Positions 11,612 to 20,490 of a DNA stretch of 64,000 nt are shown piece after piece. Origin of the DNA: Bacteroides salyersiae WAL 10018 = DSM 18765 = JCM 12988 (lineage in GTDB: Bacteria; Bacteroidota; Bacteroidia; Bacteroidales; Bacteroidaceae); NCBI RefSeq assembly GCF_000381365.1, contig NZ_KB905466.1, positions 1,052,693 to 1,116,692 on the forward strand, written 5' to 3'. Both the position numbers and the translations under genes were made by a program. Positions within the stretch are counted from its first letter, which is position 1, and each line of letters starts with the position of its first letter. The notes under the pieces are model-generated. The model saw only the letters and a list, made by a program, of their open reading frames with translations. It was not told the origin of the DNA and ran no database searches.

Positions 11612-11694
11612 CTACATCTTTTCACGTAAGAAAAAAATTCACGAAAGTGCTGCTGATTTTGGCTAACACTGTCACTACTTATTTTGTACAACTA

Positions 11695-12594
11695 CTACCT
11701 GGTTCCCAGATACAAAAAGAACATTCCGATCAATACTAAAATAAGGTCAATAGCTTTACTTTTTAAATTCTTCTCACGGAAGAGCAAGGCTCCGAAAAGG
11801 AAAGAAACCACTACACTGCCACGACGCACCATTGATACGATGGAAATCATAGAATCTTCATAACTCAAAGCATAGAAATATACAAAATCCGCAGCACAAA
11901 GAAATATGGAAATCAGAATAATCGTCCAATCCCAACGGAAAGGAGTAGTCGTTTTACGCTTCGGCCACCAAAGCAGTGCCAAGATCGGACACATGATAAG
12001 CACCTGATATACATTATACCATGACTGCACCAACATCGGATTGAGATGCTTCATCAAATACTTATCATACAGCCCACTTACGGCCCCCATCACCGCAGCC
12101 AACACAATAAAGAAAATCCATTTATCATGTTTGAAATCGATCCCTTCCTTTTTTCCCGACCGACTCAGCATAAAAAAGGAGAGAACCGCCAGCATCACCC
12201 CGATCCATTGATAGAGATTCAGACGTTCTCCGAATATCAACATTGCACCTACCAGCACCATTACAGGACGGGTAGCATTGATGGGTCCCACGATGGTAAG
12301 CGGCAGATGCTTCATTCCGAAATATCCGAATATCCAGGAAGAGAGCACGATAAACGATTTTATTATAATGAATTTGTGTTCTTCCCAACCGGCAACAGGA
12401 ACTTCAAACATCGTCCCTCCCAACAAATCCGGAGCATATACAGACAGGAGAATGAAAGGCAGAAAAATCAGACTGGAAAAGATCGTGTTCAAAAACAAAA
12501 CCGGAAGCACGGCATTGTCTCTCAGAGACTGCTTCTTGAACACATCATAAAAACCCAGCAAAGCTGCTGAAAGGAAGGCGAGTAATAACCACAT
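11695..12594 (-). CDS. EamA/DMT-superfamily membrane transporter
   Basis: A 299-residue inner-membrane protein with about ten hydrophobic helices arranged as two EamA repeats (about residues 1-140 and 155-297). Typical segments are LPLTIVGPINATRPVMVLVGAMLIFGE at the end of repeat 1 and MISIVSMVRRGSVVVSFLFGALLF in repeat 2. Members export or import small metabolites; the substrate cannot be read from sequence. The start MWLLLAFLSAALLGFYDVFKKQ is natural. It lies upstream of the DUF3256 gene on the same strand but is separated from it by the gene-free interval, and it is followed upstream by truA. Confidence 0.87.
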   Translation of the reverse strand: MWLLLAFLSAALLGFYDVFKKQSLRDNAVLPVLFLNTIFSSLIFLPFILLSVYAPDLLGGTMFEVPVAGWEEHKFIIIKSFIVLSSWIFGYFGMKHLPLTIVGPINATRPVMVLVGAMLIFGERLNLYQWIGVMLAVLSFFMLSRSGKKEGIDFKHDKWIFFIVLAAVMGAVSGLYDKYLMKHLNPMLVQSWYNVYQVLIMCPILALLWWPKRKTTTPFRWDWTIILISIFLCAADFVYFYALSYEDSMISIVSMVRRGSVVVSFLFGALLFREKNLKSKAIDLILVLIGMFFLYLGTR

Positions 12595-12602
12595 GAAGTA
12601 AA

Positions 12603-12662
12603 ATTATTTACAATTAGACGATTAAGAAATTGACGATTAGACAATTGACGGTTTACGATTGG
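12603..12662. repeat. Word repeat (ATTAGACGATT / ATTGACG)
   Basis: Tandem near-copies of a word such as GACGATTAGACAATT lie between truA and the EamA gene. The same word family recurs at 35.3 kb. Confidence 0.45.
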
Positions 12663-12710
12663 AGACGCCATGTTACAGATACCATGTTGGATGATTGTCA
12701 ATGGTGAGAG

Positions 12711-13466
12711 CTATGTTTTGACAAAAAGGGTGTCGGGATACTCGACATCAACCAAAAAAAGGGCATGGCCGGGTACCGAAGTGCCGGCTTTGCAACGATC
12801 CTGCTGTTCTATGACATTCCGAAAACCCTCTATGGACAACTTTCCACGCCCCACTTCAAGAAGCGTACCGACTATTGCACGTACCATGTTCCGCAAAAAA
12901 CGATCTGCTTGAATGGTAAAGACCCAAGTCGTATCATCCACCTGAGTCCATTCGGCATGCATTATTTGGCATAGATTGGTTTTCGCATCCGTATGCAATT
13001 TACTGAAACTTGTAAAATCCGAGTAATCAAACAAAGTAGCGGCTGCCCGGTTCATCCGGTCAAAATCGAGCACGCTATGCACACGATAACGATACTGACG
13101 GTTAAAAGGATACTTGGCAGTCGTCACATAATACTTATAGGTACGTGCCGTCGCATCAAAGCGCGCATGAGCATCTTCTCTCACCGGACAGACTTTAAAA
13201 ACGGAGATATCCGGAGGCAACAAACGGTTCAGTTTTTCCGTCACAGCCATTACATCCAGTTCTTCCTCATTATCAAAATGGGCCACCATCAGCGAAGCAT
13301 GTACTCCGGCATCGGTTCTTCCGGCTCCCACCACCTCTACTTCTCTTCGCAAAAAGGTAGACAAGGCTTTCATCAGGCACTCCTGTACGCTGCATCCATT
13401 GGGTTGAATCTGCCAACCGTGATAGTTGGTTCCGTCATAAGCCAAATAAATAAAGTATCTTTGCAC
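12711..13466 (-). CDS. truA: tRNA pseudouridine(38-40) synthase
   Basis: TruA converts uridines 38-40 of the tRNA anticodon arm to pseudouridine. The catalytic Asp lies in [11 protein letters not shown], about residue 55; [22 protein letters not shown] starts the first half and [17 protein letters not shown] is the conserved C-terminal motif. I place the start at the GTG at 13466 ([12 protein letters not shown], 251 residues). A TTG codon at 13499 would add 11 residues, but it lies inside a TACCTTTG -7 box (13497-13504), so it cannot be in a transcript from that promoter. Confidence 0.93.
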   Translation of the reverse strand: MQRYFIYLAYDGTNYHGWQIQPNGCSVQECLMKALSTFLRREVEVVGAGRTDAGVHASLMVAHFDNEEELDVMAVTEKLNRLLPPDISVFKVCPVREDAHARFDATARTYKYYVTTAKYPFNRQYRYRVHSVLDFDRMNRAAATLFDYSDFTSFSKLHTDAKTNLCQIMHAEWTQVDDTTWVFTIQADRFLRNMVRAIVGTLLEVGRGKLSIEGFRNVIEQQDRCKAGTSVPGHALFLVDVEYPDTLFVKT

Positions 13467-13496
13467 GCTTTCTATCCGATTATAAGTTTTCGCGTG

Positions 13497-13504
13497 CAAA
13501 GGTA
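13497..13504 (-). promoter_or_regulatory. Bacteroides -7 box for truA
   Basis: TACCTTTG on the minus strand. Transcription would start near 13490, 24 bases before the GTG at 13466, and this decides the truA start. Confidence 0.5.
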
Positions 13505-13521
13505 ATTATTTTAATCGAAAA

Positions 13522-13788
13522 TCAGGAATTATCCGTTGAATTCGCATAGGTGGAAGGGGTTGTACCAAATGCATCTACAAAATGTTTCCGGAAAGTCGGT
13601 ATATCATTATAGCCGACCATTTCGGCCACTTCCTGCACGGCATATACCTTCTGCTTCAGCAACACGGCCGCCTTACGCATACGCACTCCCCTTATCAGCT
13701 CTATGATTGTAAAATCCGTGCTCTGTTTTACCTTACGATACAGAGTGGGTTGGCTCAAATACAACACATTTTCGGATAACTCGAAAAG
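13522..13788 (-). pseudogene. Truncated AraC-family regulator (C-terminal HTH only)
   Basis: Only the AraC DNA-binding domain remains: LSQPTLYRKVKQ, FTIIELIRGVRMRKAAVLL, VQEVAEMVGYNDIPTFRKHF and FGTTPSTY. These give both helix-turn-helix motifs and the usual C-terminus. In Bacteroides this domain often ends hybrid two-component regulators. Upstream in the same frame, family similarity fades about 13790 and stop codons (TAG repeated) appear by about 13820; no sensor or receiver domain is present. The homology begins in mid-domain with no ATG (ENVLYLSQ, a GTG codon only). It abuts a fimbrillin-like fragment on the other strand, so a rearrangement has removed the 5' part. Confidence 0.75.
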
Positions 13789-14005
13789 TGTAAGTAACGG
13801 TTCTCCCTTGGCTCTCTACTACTATACCGGAGAAAATATTGCTCCGGAAGCAGCCAGAAGGACTACAATAAAAATAACAGCGACTTCAGGACGGAATAGC
13901 AAAACGTATACAATAGAATTAGATGCCGATTCACCTAATGTTGAAAACAGAAATTATTCGATCTATCGAAATAACAACTATACTTTTAATATTAATCTGA
14001 AATAA
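13780..14005 (+). pseudogene. C-terminal fragment of a fimbrillin-like (FimA/Mfa family) protein
   Basis: About 70 residues, from SKSVSNGSPLALYYYTGEN to the stop, include RRTTIKITATSGRNSKTYTIEL and end in NNNYTFNINLK. This is the style of the C-terminal strand of Bacteroidales fimbrillins, where a YTFNINL-type ending is usual. The 5' part is missing; the frame continues backward only through the antisense of the truncated AraC gene. It is therefore a remnant or breakpoint product. The family call is by eye. Confidence 0.55.
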
Positions 14006-14023
14006 AATATGACACTATATACT

Positions 14024-14209
14024 ATGGAAATACTTGAAATTCTATCCAGAGAATCGGAAAATACACAACATGTGTATGTGTACGAAGAAAATGGCCGTTG
14101 GTATGCCTATGAACGTTCAGCACAATTAGTCAAGTATTTGCTTGCAGAACTTGTGAAAATCAAGCAATTTGTCAATACCACATACGACATTATACTCGAC
14201 CGTGTGTAA
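14024..14209 (+). CDS. Small uncharacterised protein
   Basis: A 61-residue frame, MEILEILSRESENTQHVYVY..., starting 18 bases after the fimbrillin fragment. An ATG 15 bases further upstream (14009) is also possible. It shows a beta-rich N-terminal half (HVYVYEENGRWYAYERSA) and an amphipathic C-terminal helix (LVKYLLAELVKIKQF), with no signal peptide. It has no family that I recognise. Its composition looks like real protein rather than an antisense shadow, and no other frame competes. It may be part of the lost fimbrial or regulatory locus. The 290 bases after it hold a small dyad (CTATCAC near 14240, GTGATAG near 14270) and the nfeD promoter. Confidence 0.5.
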   Translation: MEILEILSRESENTQHVYVYEENGRWYAYERSAQLVKYLLAELVKIKQFVNTTYDIILDRV

Positions 14210-14431
14210 GTTGACCTGACAGCACTCATCGAGAGATGTCCTATCACATTGTGTTCCGACTCGGAAATGGTGATAGAATGTCCCGGATTATAACCGGTCG
14301 ACAGAAAAAAGAGAAATAGAAATTCCCTTTTTATAGAATATATTGTTTGTTTTGTTTGTGTTCCTCGCCCCACTTACAATGTTGTCTGTGAAGATAGCGG
14401 TAAGCGGGTGGGGATTTTTTCGCAAAATGTA

Positions 14432-14462
14432 TTGTTTCGTATCTTCCAAACACGTATATTTG
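14432..14462 (+). promoter_or_regulatory. Bacteroides promoter for the NfeD-flotillin genes
   Basis: A -33 TTG (14432-14434), 20 bases, then TATATTTG (14455-14462), 36 bases before the ATG at 14499. Confidence 0.65.
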
Positions 14463-14498
14463 GAGGAAATAAAATACAAAACAATTAATCAATTCGCC

Positions 14499-14996
14499 AT
14501 GAGTAGTAATATTTTTCTAATCATCGCACTTGTCACGACAGGCATTTTCGCTGTACAATTCGTCCTATCCATCTTTTTCGGTGATATAAATGCCGATGCA
14601 GATATTGACACAGACATCAGCAGTGTAGTGTCTTTCAAAGGTTTGACACACTTCGGTATCGGTTTCGGATGGTACATGTATCTACAACAAGACACAGACG
14701 TGATTTCGTATATAGTCGGCATACTCGTAGGGCTATTGTTTGTTTTTGCTGTGTGGTATCTTTACAAAAAGGCATATCAATTGCAACAGGTAAACCGTTC
14801 GGAGAATACAGAACAACTGGTAGGACGCGAATGTACGATTTACTTTAACCAAGGCAAGGGGAAATATACCGTGCAGGTGAGCCGGGACGGTGCCATGAGA
14901 GAAGTAGACGTCATCTCCGAATCTTCCAAAGTCTATCGGACAGGAGATAAGACGATTATCGCTGCTTATAGAGAGGGGACGCTGTATATTAATTAA
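14499..14996 (+). CDS. NfeD-like membrane protein, flotillin partner
   Basis: A 165-residue protein with N-terminal membrane helices (about 4-27 and 68-90, with a possible third between) and a soluble C-terminal domain of about 65 residues (LVGRECTIYFNQGKGKYTVQV to the end) that has the small beta-barrel look of the NfeD/YuaF OB fold. NfeD proteins are nearly always encoded beside flotillin or stomatin genes, as here, and are thought to work with them in membrane microdomains. I chose the ATG at 14499 (MSSNIFLIIALV); the upstream in-frame extension covers the promoter. The flotillin gene begins 133 bases later, after a repeat. Confidence 0.8.
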   Translation: MSSNIFLIIALVTTGIFAVQFVLSIFFGDINADADIDTDISSVVSFKGLTHFGIGFGWYMYLQQDTDVISYIVGILVGLLFVFAVWYLYKKAYQLQQVNRSENTEQLVGRECTIYFNQGKGKYTVQVSRDGAMREVDVISESSKVYRTGDKTIIAAYREGTLYIN

Positions 14997-15085
14997 GGGA
15001 GAAGGGAGAATGGAGAAGTACTATGCAGTGTAATAGCGCAGCAACTTTCAACTAAACAAGAGCTTTCAACTGAAGAGAGGGAAAA
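14997..15085. repeat. Word repeat (GGGAGAA; CTTTCAACT words; AGCGCAGC core)
   Basis: GGGAGAA-type words follow the stop codon, then a GCGCAGC core (about 15033) and two copies of CTTTCAACT. It belongs to the same dispersed class as the other word-repeat loci. Confidence 0.45.
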
Positions 15086-15129
15086 TTAAAAGATTAAAAT
15101 AAGTTGAACATTAAACATTGACAATTGAC

Positions 15130-16773
15130 ATGACGCAGGAAATGATGATTATGGCTGCTATTCTGGTGGCGGTGATTTTATTTACATTCATCGGGATTCT
15201 ATCCCGCTACAGAAAATGTAAGAGTGACGAAGTATTGGTAGTTTACGGTAAGACAGGAGGAGACAAGAAGTCGGCGAAACTTTATCACGGTGGAGCGGCT
15301 TTTGTATGGCCTATCATCCAAGGATACGAATTCTTGTCGATGAAACCATTGCAGATCGACTGTAAACTCACAGGAGCACTGTCTGCGCAGAATATTCGCG
15401 TGGATGTACCGACCACTATTACTGTGGCCATCAGCACAGATCCGGAAGTGATGCAAAACGCAGCGGAACGTATGCTGGGACTGACAATGGACGACAAACA
15501 AAACTTGATTACGGATGTAGTATACGGCCAGATGCGTCTGGTGATTGCCGATATGACGATTGAAGAGCTGAACTCTGACCGTGACAAGTTTTTGTCGAAG
15601 GTGAAAGACAACATCGATACGGAATTGCGCAAATTCGGTCTGTACCTGATGAATATCAATATCAGTGACATCCGGGATGCCGCCAACTATATCGTCAATT
15701 TAGGTAAAGAAGCGGAAAGCAAGGCATTGAACGAAGCACAAGCCAACATCGAAGAACAGGAAAAACTCGGTGCGATCAAGATTGCCAACCAGATAAAAGA
15801 ACGTGAGACAAAGGTTGCAGAAACCCGTAAAGACCAAGATATTGCCATCGCCGAAACGAAAAAGCTGCAAGAAATTTCCGTAGCCAATGCCGACAAAGAC
15901 CGTATCTCGCAAGTGGCAATAGCCAACGCGGAAAAAGAATCACAGGTGGCCAAAGCAGAAGCTGATAAGAACATACGCATCGAACAGGCAAATACGGAAA
16001 AAGAAAGCCGTATTGCGGAACTGAACTCCGACATGGAGATAAAACAGGCAGAGGCCGGCAAGAAAGCGGCTATCGGACGAAATGAAGCACAAAAAGAAGT
16101 GGCCAAATCAAATGCAGAATTGGCCGTAACACAGGCAAACGCCGACAAAGAGGCCGGAGAAGCAGCTGCAAAATCGGAAGCCGCCGTACAAACAGCAAGA
16201 GAAATCGCTCAGAAAGAGGTGGAAGAAGCCAAAGCCCGGAAAGTAGAATCATCGCTGAAAGCAGAAAAAATAGTACCGGCAGAAGTAGCCCGTCAAGAAG
16301 CTATCTTGCAAGCGGAAGCCGTGGCAGAAAAGATTACCCGTGAAGCGGAAGCCCGTGCTAAAGCTACGTTAGCACAAGCGGAAGCAGAGGCCAAAGCGAT
16401 CCAGATGAAACTGGAAGCCGAAGCCGAAGGTAAGAAACGTTCGTTATTGGCCGAAGCCGAAGGATTCGAAGCCATGGTGCGTGCAGCAGAATCCAACCCT
16501 GCCATTGCCATCCAATACAAGATGGTGGACCAGTGGAAAGAAATTGCCGGTGAACAGGTAAAAGCGTTCGAACACATGAATTTGGGAAATATCACCGTAT
16601 TCGACGGTGGAAACGGTGGAACCAGCAATTTCCTCAATACACTGGTGAAGACGGTAGCACCCAGTTTGGGAGTACTCGACAAACTGCCGATTGGTGAAAC
16701 AGTGAAAGGAATCATAAACCCGGACAGCAAAGAAGAAAAGAAAGAGGAAAAACCGGAAGAAAAAAAGAAATAA
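15130..16773 (+). CDS. Flotillin-like SPFH/Band 7 protein
   Basis: A 547-residue protein: an N-terminal membrane segment (about 5-27, MIMAAILVAVILFTFIGIL), an SPFH domain (about 30-200), then a long alanine/glutamate/lysine-rich coiled coil (about 200-450) with many EAxA repeats, and a lysine/glutamate-rich tail. This is the architecture of bacterial flotillin (FloT/YqiK), a scaffold of ordered membrane domains. The ATG at 15130 begins the membrane segment; a TTG four codons upstream is unlikely. It forms a module with the preceding NfeD-like gene. Repetitive coding sequence makes several open antisense frames here; they are not genes. Confidence 0.92.
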   Translation: MTQEMMIMAAILVAVILFTFIGILSRYRKCKSDEVLVVYGKTGGDKKSAKLYHGGAAFVWPIIQGYEFLSMKPLQIDCKLTGALSAQNIRVDVPTTITVAISTDPEVMQNAAERMLGLTMDDKQNLITDVVYGQMRLVIADMTIEELNSDRDKFLSKVKDNIDTELRKFGLYLMNINISDIRDAANYIVNLGKEAESKALNEAQANIEEQEKLGAIKIANQIKERETKVAETRKDQDIAIAETKKLQEISVANADKDRISQVAIANAEKESQVAKAEADKNIRIEQANTEKESRIAELNSDMEIKQAEAGKKAAIGRNEAQKEVAKSNAELAVTQANADKEAGEAAAKSEAAVQTAREIAQKEVEEAKARKVESSLKAEKIVPAEVARQEAILQAEAVAEKITREAEARAKATLAQAEAEAKAIQMKLEAEAEGKKRSLLAEAEGFEAMVRAAESNPAIAIQYKMVDQWKEIAGEQVKAFEHMNLGNITVFDGGNGGTSNFLNTLVKTVAPSLGVLDKLPIGETVKGIINPDSKEEKKEEKPEEKKK

Positions 16774-16825
16774 ACGGATTCTGAATTCCTTTTTCATATA
16801 ATTCATACATCATAAACCCTTTCAA

Positions 16826-16857
16826 AAGAAGAACGTAAAAACCGTTCTTCTTTTTTT
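16826..16857 (+). terminator. Intrinsic terminator after the flotillin gene
   Basis: AAGAAGAACG (16826-16835) pairs with CGTTCTTCTT (16843-16852) across a 7-base loop, and T-rich sequence follows. Confidence 0.85.
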
Positions 16858-16889
16858 GTTATTCACCGAATCTTTTCACGCAAAAAGTT

Positions 16890-16897
16890 TATCTTTG
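16890..16897 (+). promoter_or_regulatory. Bacteroides -7 box for the DUF5715 gene
   Basis: TATCTTTG 16 bases before the ATG at 16914 (31 before the alternative ATG at 16929). Confidence 0.6.
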
Positions 16898-16913
16898 TGC
16901 CCACAAAATAAAA

Positions 16914-17600
16914 ATGGAGTTTATATCTATGCGCTTTCATCATCATTATCCTATCTGTCTATTTCTGTCTATCGTACTTATCAGTTTTACCGGATGCAAA
17001 AAGAAAGATATGTCGCTCAAACTGAACGAGCCACGCAACATCAAAGGAGTCATCAGCTACAAACGCTCTTTCGGGGACTTGAACGATATGCATCTCAAAG
17101 CAGCTCAAAGTCTGGGAATCCGCCCGCTTGCTTCACGGGAAGAGGCAGAACGGATGAAAGAAAAATTAGTGCAGATCAGAAACAACGAACATTACAGCGT
17201 CGACTCACTGACACACTCCATTCCATTTCTCATTCCGCGCGCCGGTGCTCTATTAGACACGATAGGTGTTAACTTCCTCGACTCGCTCACTTCGAAAGGA
17301 TTGAATCCTAACCAGATAGTAGTGACTTCCGTGCTCCGCACAGAAGATGATGTGAAACGTTTACGACGCAGAAATGTAAATGCATCGAAAAACTCCGCCC
17401 ACTTTTATGGAACGACTTTCGATGTAAGCTGGAAACGTTTCAGAAAAATAGAGGACGAAGACGGGCGTCCGTTACAAGATGTATCTGCTGACACTCTAAA
17501 ACTCGTACTTGCCGAAGTTCTGAGAGATTTGCGCAAAGCAGACAAATGTTTTATAAAATATGAATTGAAACAGGGATGTTTCCACATTACAACCAGATAA
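16914..17600 (+). CDS. DUF5715 family lipoprotein, peptidase M15-like
   Basis: A 228-residue lipoprotein precursor: the hydrophobic stretch ICLFLSIVLISFTGC ends in a lipobox Cys near residue 27, so it should be anchored in the envelope. The body resembles DUF5715. Two motifs recall the zinc site of M15 D-Ala-D-Ala carboxypeptidases: NSAHFYGTTFDVSW (compare SxHxxGxAxD, about residue 162) and the terminal CFHITTR (compare WHF). A peptidoglycan peptidase role is therefore plausible but is inference. The start may instead be M6 (16929). It is monocistronic between a terminator and the phoH promoter. Confidence 0.75.
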   Translation: MEFISMRFHHHYPICLFLSIVLISFTGCKKKDMSLKLNEPRNIKGVISYKRSFGDLNDMHLKAAQSLGIRPLASREEAERMKEKLVQIRNNEHYSVDSLTHSIPFLIPRAGALLDTIGVNFLDSLTSKGLNPNQIVVTSVLRTEDDVKRLRRRNVNASKNSAHFYGTTFDVSWKRFRKIEDEDGRPLQDVSADTLKLVLAEVLRDLRKADKCFIKYELKQGCFHITTR

Positions 17601-17674
17601 GAAAGAAGTTACAGATATACAACTTGTAATTAAAATATTTCCGTCCTAACATTCAAAGTATCCAAACCTTTCAT

Positions 17675-17682
17675 TAAATTTG
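17675..17682 (+). promoter_or_regulatory. Bacteroides -7 box for phoH
   Basis: TAAATTTG matches TAnnTTTG, 26 bases before the ATG at 17709. Confidence 0.5.
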
Positions 17683-17708
17683 CGGATATTTTTCTTTAAT
17701 ACAATTCA

Positions 17709-18716
17709 ATGATAGAGAAACTGATTGTTCTGGAGGATATCGATCCGGTAATCTTTTATGGCGTTAACAACGCTAATATACAGTTAATTAAAGCTTTATA
17801 TCCGAAGCTACGTATTGTTGCCCGTGGTAATGTCATTAAAGTGATGGGTGACGAAGAAGAAATGTGTGCTTTCGAAGAAAACATCATCAAACTGGAAAAA
17901 TACTGCGCAGAATACAACTCACTGAAAGAAGAAGTAATTATTGACATCATCAAAGGAAACGCTCCGCAAGCCGAGCAGACCGGAAATGTGATCGTATTCA
18001 GTGTAACCGGTAAACCGATTATTCCCCGTAGCGAGAATCAACTGAAATTAGTGGAAGGTTTCGCCAAAAACGATATGGTATTTGCAATCGGCCCTGCCGG
18101 CTCGGGAAAGACATATACTGCTATTGCTCTGGCCGTTCGTGCGCTGAAAAATAAGGAAATAAAAAAAATCATTCTCAGCCGCCCTGCTGTGGAAGCCGGA
18201 GAAAAGTTAGGTTTCCTGCCCGGTGACATGAAAGATAAAATAGATCCGTACCTGCAACCGCTCTATGATGCTTTGCAAGACATGATTCCGGCTGCCAAGC
18301 TGAAAGAATATATGGAACTAAATATCATCCAGATTGCTCCGCTCGCTTTCATGCGCGGACGTACGCTGAATGATGCTGTCGTCATTCTGGATGAAGCGCA
18401 GAATACCACCACCCAGCAAATCAAAATGTTTCTGACCCGTATGGGCATGAACACCAAGATGATCGTAACCGGAGACATGACACAGATCGACTTGCCGACT
18501 TCACAAACATCGGGATTGATACAGGCACTCCGTATCTTGAAAGGAGTAAAAGGAATCAGCTTTGTAGAGTTGAATAAAAAAGACATTGTCCGTCATAAAC
18601 TGGTAGAACGCATCGTAGACGCTTACGAAAAATTCGACAAGGAGGCGAAAGCCGAGCGGGAGAAAGCTAAAAGCGAAAAATTACAGGCTACCGACCATGA
18701 GAAAACCAAAAAGTAA
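17709..18716 (+). CDS. phoH: PhoH-like ATPase
   Basis: A 335-residue cytoplasmic P-loop ATPase of the PhoH/YbeZ family, related to the N-terminal part of superfamily 1 helicases and often linked to RNA maturation with YbeY. It has an N-terminal KH-like region (about 1-100, RIVARGNVIKVMGDEEE), Walker A GPAGSGKTYTA (about 127-137), the motif SRPAVEAGEKLGFLPGD, and Walker B AVVILDEAQNTT (about 222). The C-terminus is a charged AEREKAKSEK tail. Length and motifs are complete. A repeat-poor gap of about 80 bases separates it from purC. Confidence 0.93.
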   Translation: MIEKLIVLEDIDPVIFYGVNNANIQLIKALYPKLRIVARGNVIKVMGDEEEMCAFEENIIKLEKYCAEYNSLKEEVIIDIIKGNAPQAEQTGNVIVFSVTGKPIIPRSENQLKLVEGFAKNDMVFAIGPAGSGKTYTAIALAVRALKNKEIKKIILSRPAVEAGEKLGFLPGDMKDKIDPYLQPLYDALQDMIPAAKLKEYMELNIIQIAPLAFMRGRTLNDAVVILDEAQNTTTQQIKMFLTRMGMNTKMIVTGDMTQIDLPTSQTSGLIQALRILKGVKGISFVELNKKDIVRHKLVERIVDAYEKFDKEAKAEREKAKSEKLQATDHEKTKK

Positions 18717-18762
18717 TTTCTGATTGTAAACCATCGGCATACTTACGTGTAAAATTTAAATA

Positions 18763-18776
18763 ATGGTCATGACCAT
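18763..18776. promoter_or_regulatory. Perfect 14-bp palindrome upstream of purC
   Basis: ATGGTCATGACCAT lies 22 to 25 bases before the purC start. It may be an operator or a stem in the leader; no regulator is known from this sequence. Confidence 0.4.
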
Positions 18777-18800
18777 AGGAAATAAATTGTAAACAAAATG

Positions 18801-19745
18801 ATGAAAGCATTAACAAAAACTGAGTTCAACTTTCCGGGACAAAAAAGTGTGTACCACGGGAAAGTACGCGATGTGTACAACATCAATGGTGAAAAATTAG
18901 TCATGGTAGCTACCGACCGTATTTCGGCCTTTGATGTAGTACTGCCTGAAGGTATTCCGTATAAAGGACAAATGCTGAACCAGATTGCAGCCAAATTCCT
19001 CGACGCAACAACAGACATCTGTCCGAATTGGAAACTTGCTACCCCGGACCCAATGGTTACGGTAGGTGTGCTTTGCGAAGGTTTCCCGGTGGAAATGATT
19101 GTACGCGGTTACCTTTGTGGAAGTGCATGGCGCGCTTACAAAAGTGGCGTACGCGAAATATGCGGTGTGAAACTTCCGGACGGAATGCGTGAAAACGAGA
19201 AATTCCCGGAACCGATCGTGACTCCTACCACGAAAGCCGAAATGGGATTGCATGACGAAGATATCTCCAAAGAAGAGATTCTGAAACAAGGATTGGCTAC
19301 TCCGGAAGAATATGCGATCCTTGAGAAATATACACTGGCCCTCTTCAAGCGCGGTACAGAAATCGCTGCTGAACGTGGATTGATTCTTGTAGATACAAAA
19401 TATGAATTCGGCAAGCACAACGGTACTATTTACCTGATGGATGAAATCCATACACCGGATTCAAGCCGTTATTTCTATTCGGAAGGTTATCAGGAACGTT
19501 TCGAAAAAGGAGAAGCACAGAAACAACTCTCCAAAGAATTCGTACGCGAATGGTTGATGGATAACGGATTCCAGGGAAAAGACGGACAGAAAGTACCCGA
19601 AATGACACCGGAAATCGTACAAGGTATCAGCGACCGTTATATCGAACTTTTTGAAAACATCACCGGAGAAAAATTTGTGAAGGAAGATACGAGCAACATT
19701 GCCGCACGTATTGAAAAGAACGTAATGGATTTCCTGAAAAAATAA
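18801..19745 (+). CDS. purC: Phosphoribosylaminoimidazole-succinocarboxamide synthase
   Basis: PurC (SAICAR synthetase) joins CAIR and aspartate with ATP in purine synthesis. The 314-residue form is the longer type. Diagnostic segments: [26 protein letters not shown] (N-terminal), [26 protein letters not shown] and [12 protein letters not shown]. Two ATGs are adjacent; I use the second (MKALTKTEF). Its stop codon overlaps the menG start by one base (TAATG), so the two are translationally linked. Purine and menaquinone genes in one unit have no obvious metabolic link. Confidence 0.95.
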   Translation: MKALTKTEFNFPGQKSVYHGKVRDVYNINGEKLVMVATDRISAFDVVLPEGIPYKGQMLNQIAAKFLDATTDICPNWKLATPDPMVTVGVLCEGFPVEMIVRGYLCGSAWRAYKSGVREICGVKLPDGMRENEKFPEPIVTPTTKAEMGLHDEDISKEEILKQGLATPEEYAILEKYTLALFKRGTEIAAERGLILVDTKYEFGKHNGTIYLMDEIHTPDSSRYFYSEGYQERFEKGEAQKQLSKEFVREWLMDNGFQGKDGQKVPEMTPEIVQGISDRYIELFENITGEKFVKEDTSNIAARIEKNVMDFLKK

Positions 19746-20482
19746 TGAACTACCCACAAGAACATATCAAGCCTTACGGCACGGAGGGAAAAAAGAGCGA
19801 ACAGGTGGAACAAATGTTCGACAACATCGCCCCGGCATATGACATGCTGAACCATACCCTGTCATTGGGTATTGACAAAAGCTGGCGACGCAAAGCGATC
19901 AAATGGTTGCGCCCTTTCCAACCGCAACGCATGATGGATGTAGCCACCGGCACAGGCGATTTTGCCATACTGGCCTACGACATGCTCCGTCCCGAACGAC
20001 TGATAGGAACGGATATCTCTGAAGGCATGATGAATGTGGGACGTGAAAAAGTAAAAAGAGTGGGTCTCTCGGACAAAATCACCTTTGTCCGGGAAGACTG
20101 TACTTCTCTCTCGTTTGCCGACAATAGTTTTGACGCTGTCACCGTTGCCTTTGGCATCCGCAACTTTGAAGATCTGGACAAAGGGCTCTCAGAGATGTGC
20201 CGCGTGCTCATTCCCGGTGGTCATTTAGTGATATTGGAATTAACCACACCCGACCGTTTCCCGATGAAACAGTTGTTTGCCCTTTATTCCAAAATCGTCA
20301 TTCCCGTTTTAGGCAAGCTATTTTCAAAAGACAACAATGCCTACCGCTATCTGCCGCAAACAATCAAAGTCTTCCCGCAGGGAGAGGTCATGACGAAAAG
20401 TATTGCGCAAGCAGGATTCAGCCGGGTAGAGTTCCGCCGGCTGACGTTTGGCATCTGTACACTTTATACGGCTACGAAATAA
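19745..20482 (+). CDS. menG: Demethylmenaquinone methyltransferase (UbiE/MenG family)
   Basis: A 245-residue class I SAM-dependent methyltransferase that performs the last step of menaquinone synthesis. The SAM-binding motif I is [13 protein letters not shown] (about residues 64-76), with the acidic [12 protein letters not shown] of motif II; the family signatures [18 protein letters not shown] and [26 protein letters not shown] are present. Bacteroides respire with menaquinone, not ubiquinone, hence the menG name. Its start overlaps the purC stop. A strong word-repeat hairpin directly follows the stop and probably ends the transcript. Confidence 0.94.
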   Translation: MNYPQEHIKPYGTEGKKSEQVEQMFDNIAPAYDMLNHTLSLGIDKSWRRKAIKWLRPFQPQRMMDVATGTGDFAILAYDMLRPERLIGTDISEGMMNVGREKVKRVGLSDKITFVREDCTSLSFADNSFDAVTVAFGIRNFEDLDKGLSEMCRVLIPGGHLVILELTTPDRFPMKQLFALYSKIVIPVLGKLFSKDNNAYRYLPQTIKVFPQGEVMTKSIAQAGFSRVEFRRLTFGICTLYTATK

Positions 20483-20490
20483 TGAATAAT

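Larger units (their letters stand above)
11113..11694. other. 582-base gene-free interval
   Basis: It holds the DUF3256 promoter candidate (11211-11218) and a large imperfect inverted repeat (11339-11611). Short open frames exist on both strands but overlap the repeat arms and look like nothing known, so no gene is called. Confidence 0.6.

Noticed and set aside
12046..12570. 174-codon plus-strand frame
   Set aside because: It is antisense to the EamA transporter and is rich in His, Gln and Arg, as expected from reversed hydrophobic codons.
15687..16148. Long open frames antisense to the flotillin coiled coil
   Set aside because: They are a by-product of the repetitive GCN/GAR codons of the coiled coil. 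They give serine/alanine/phenylalanine-rich protein with no family and no promoter.
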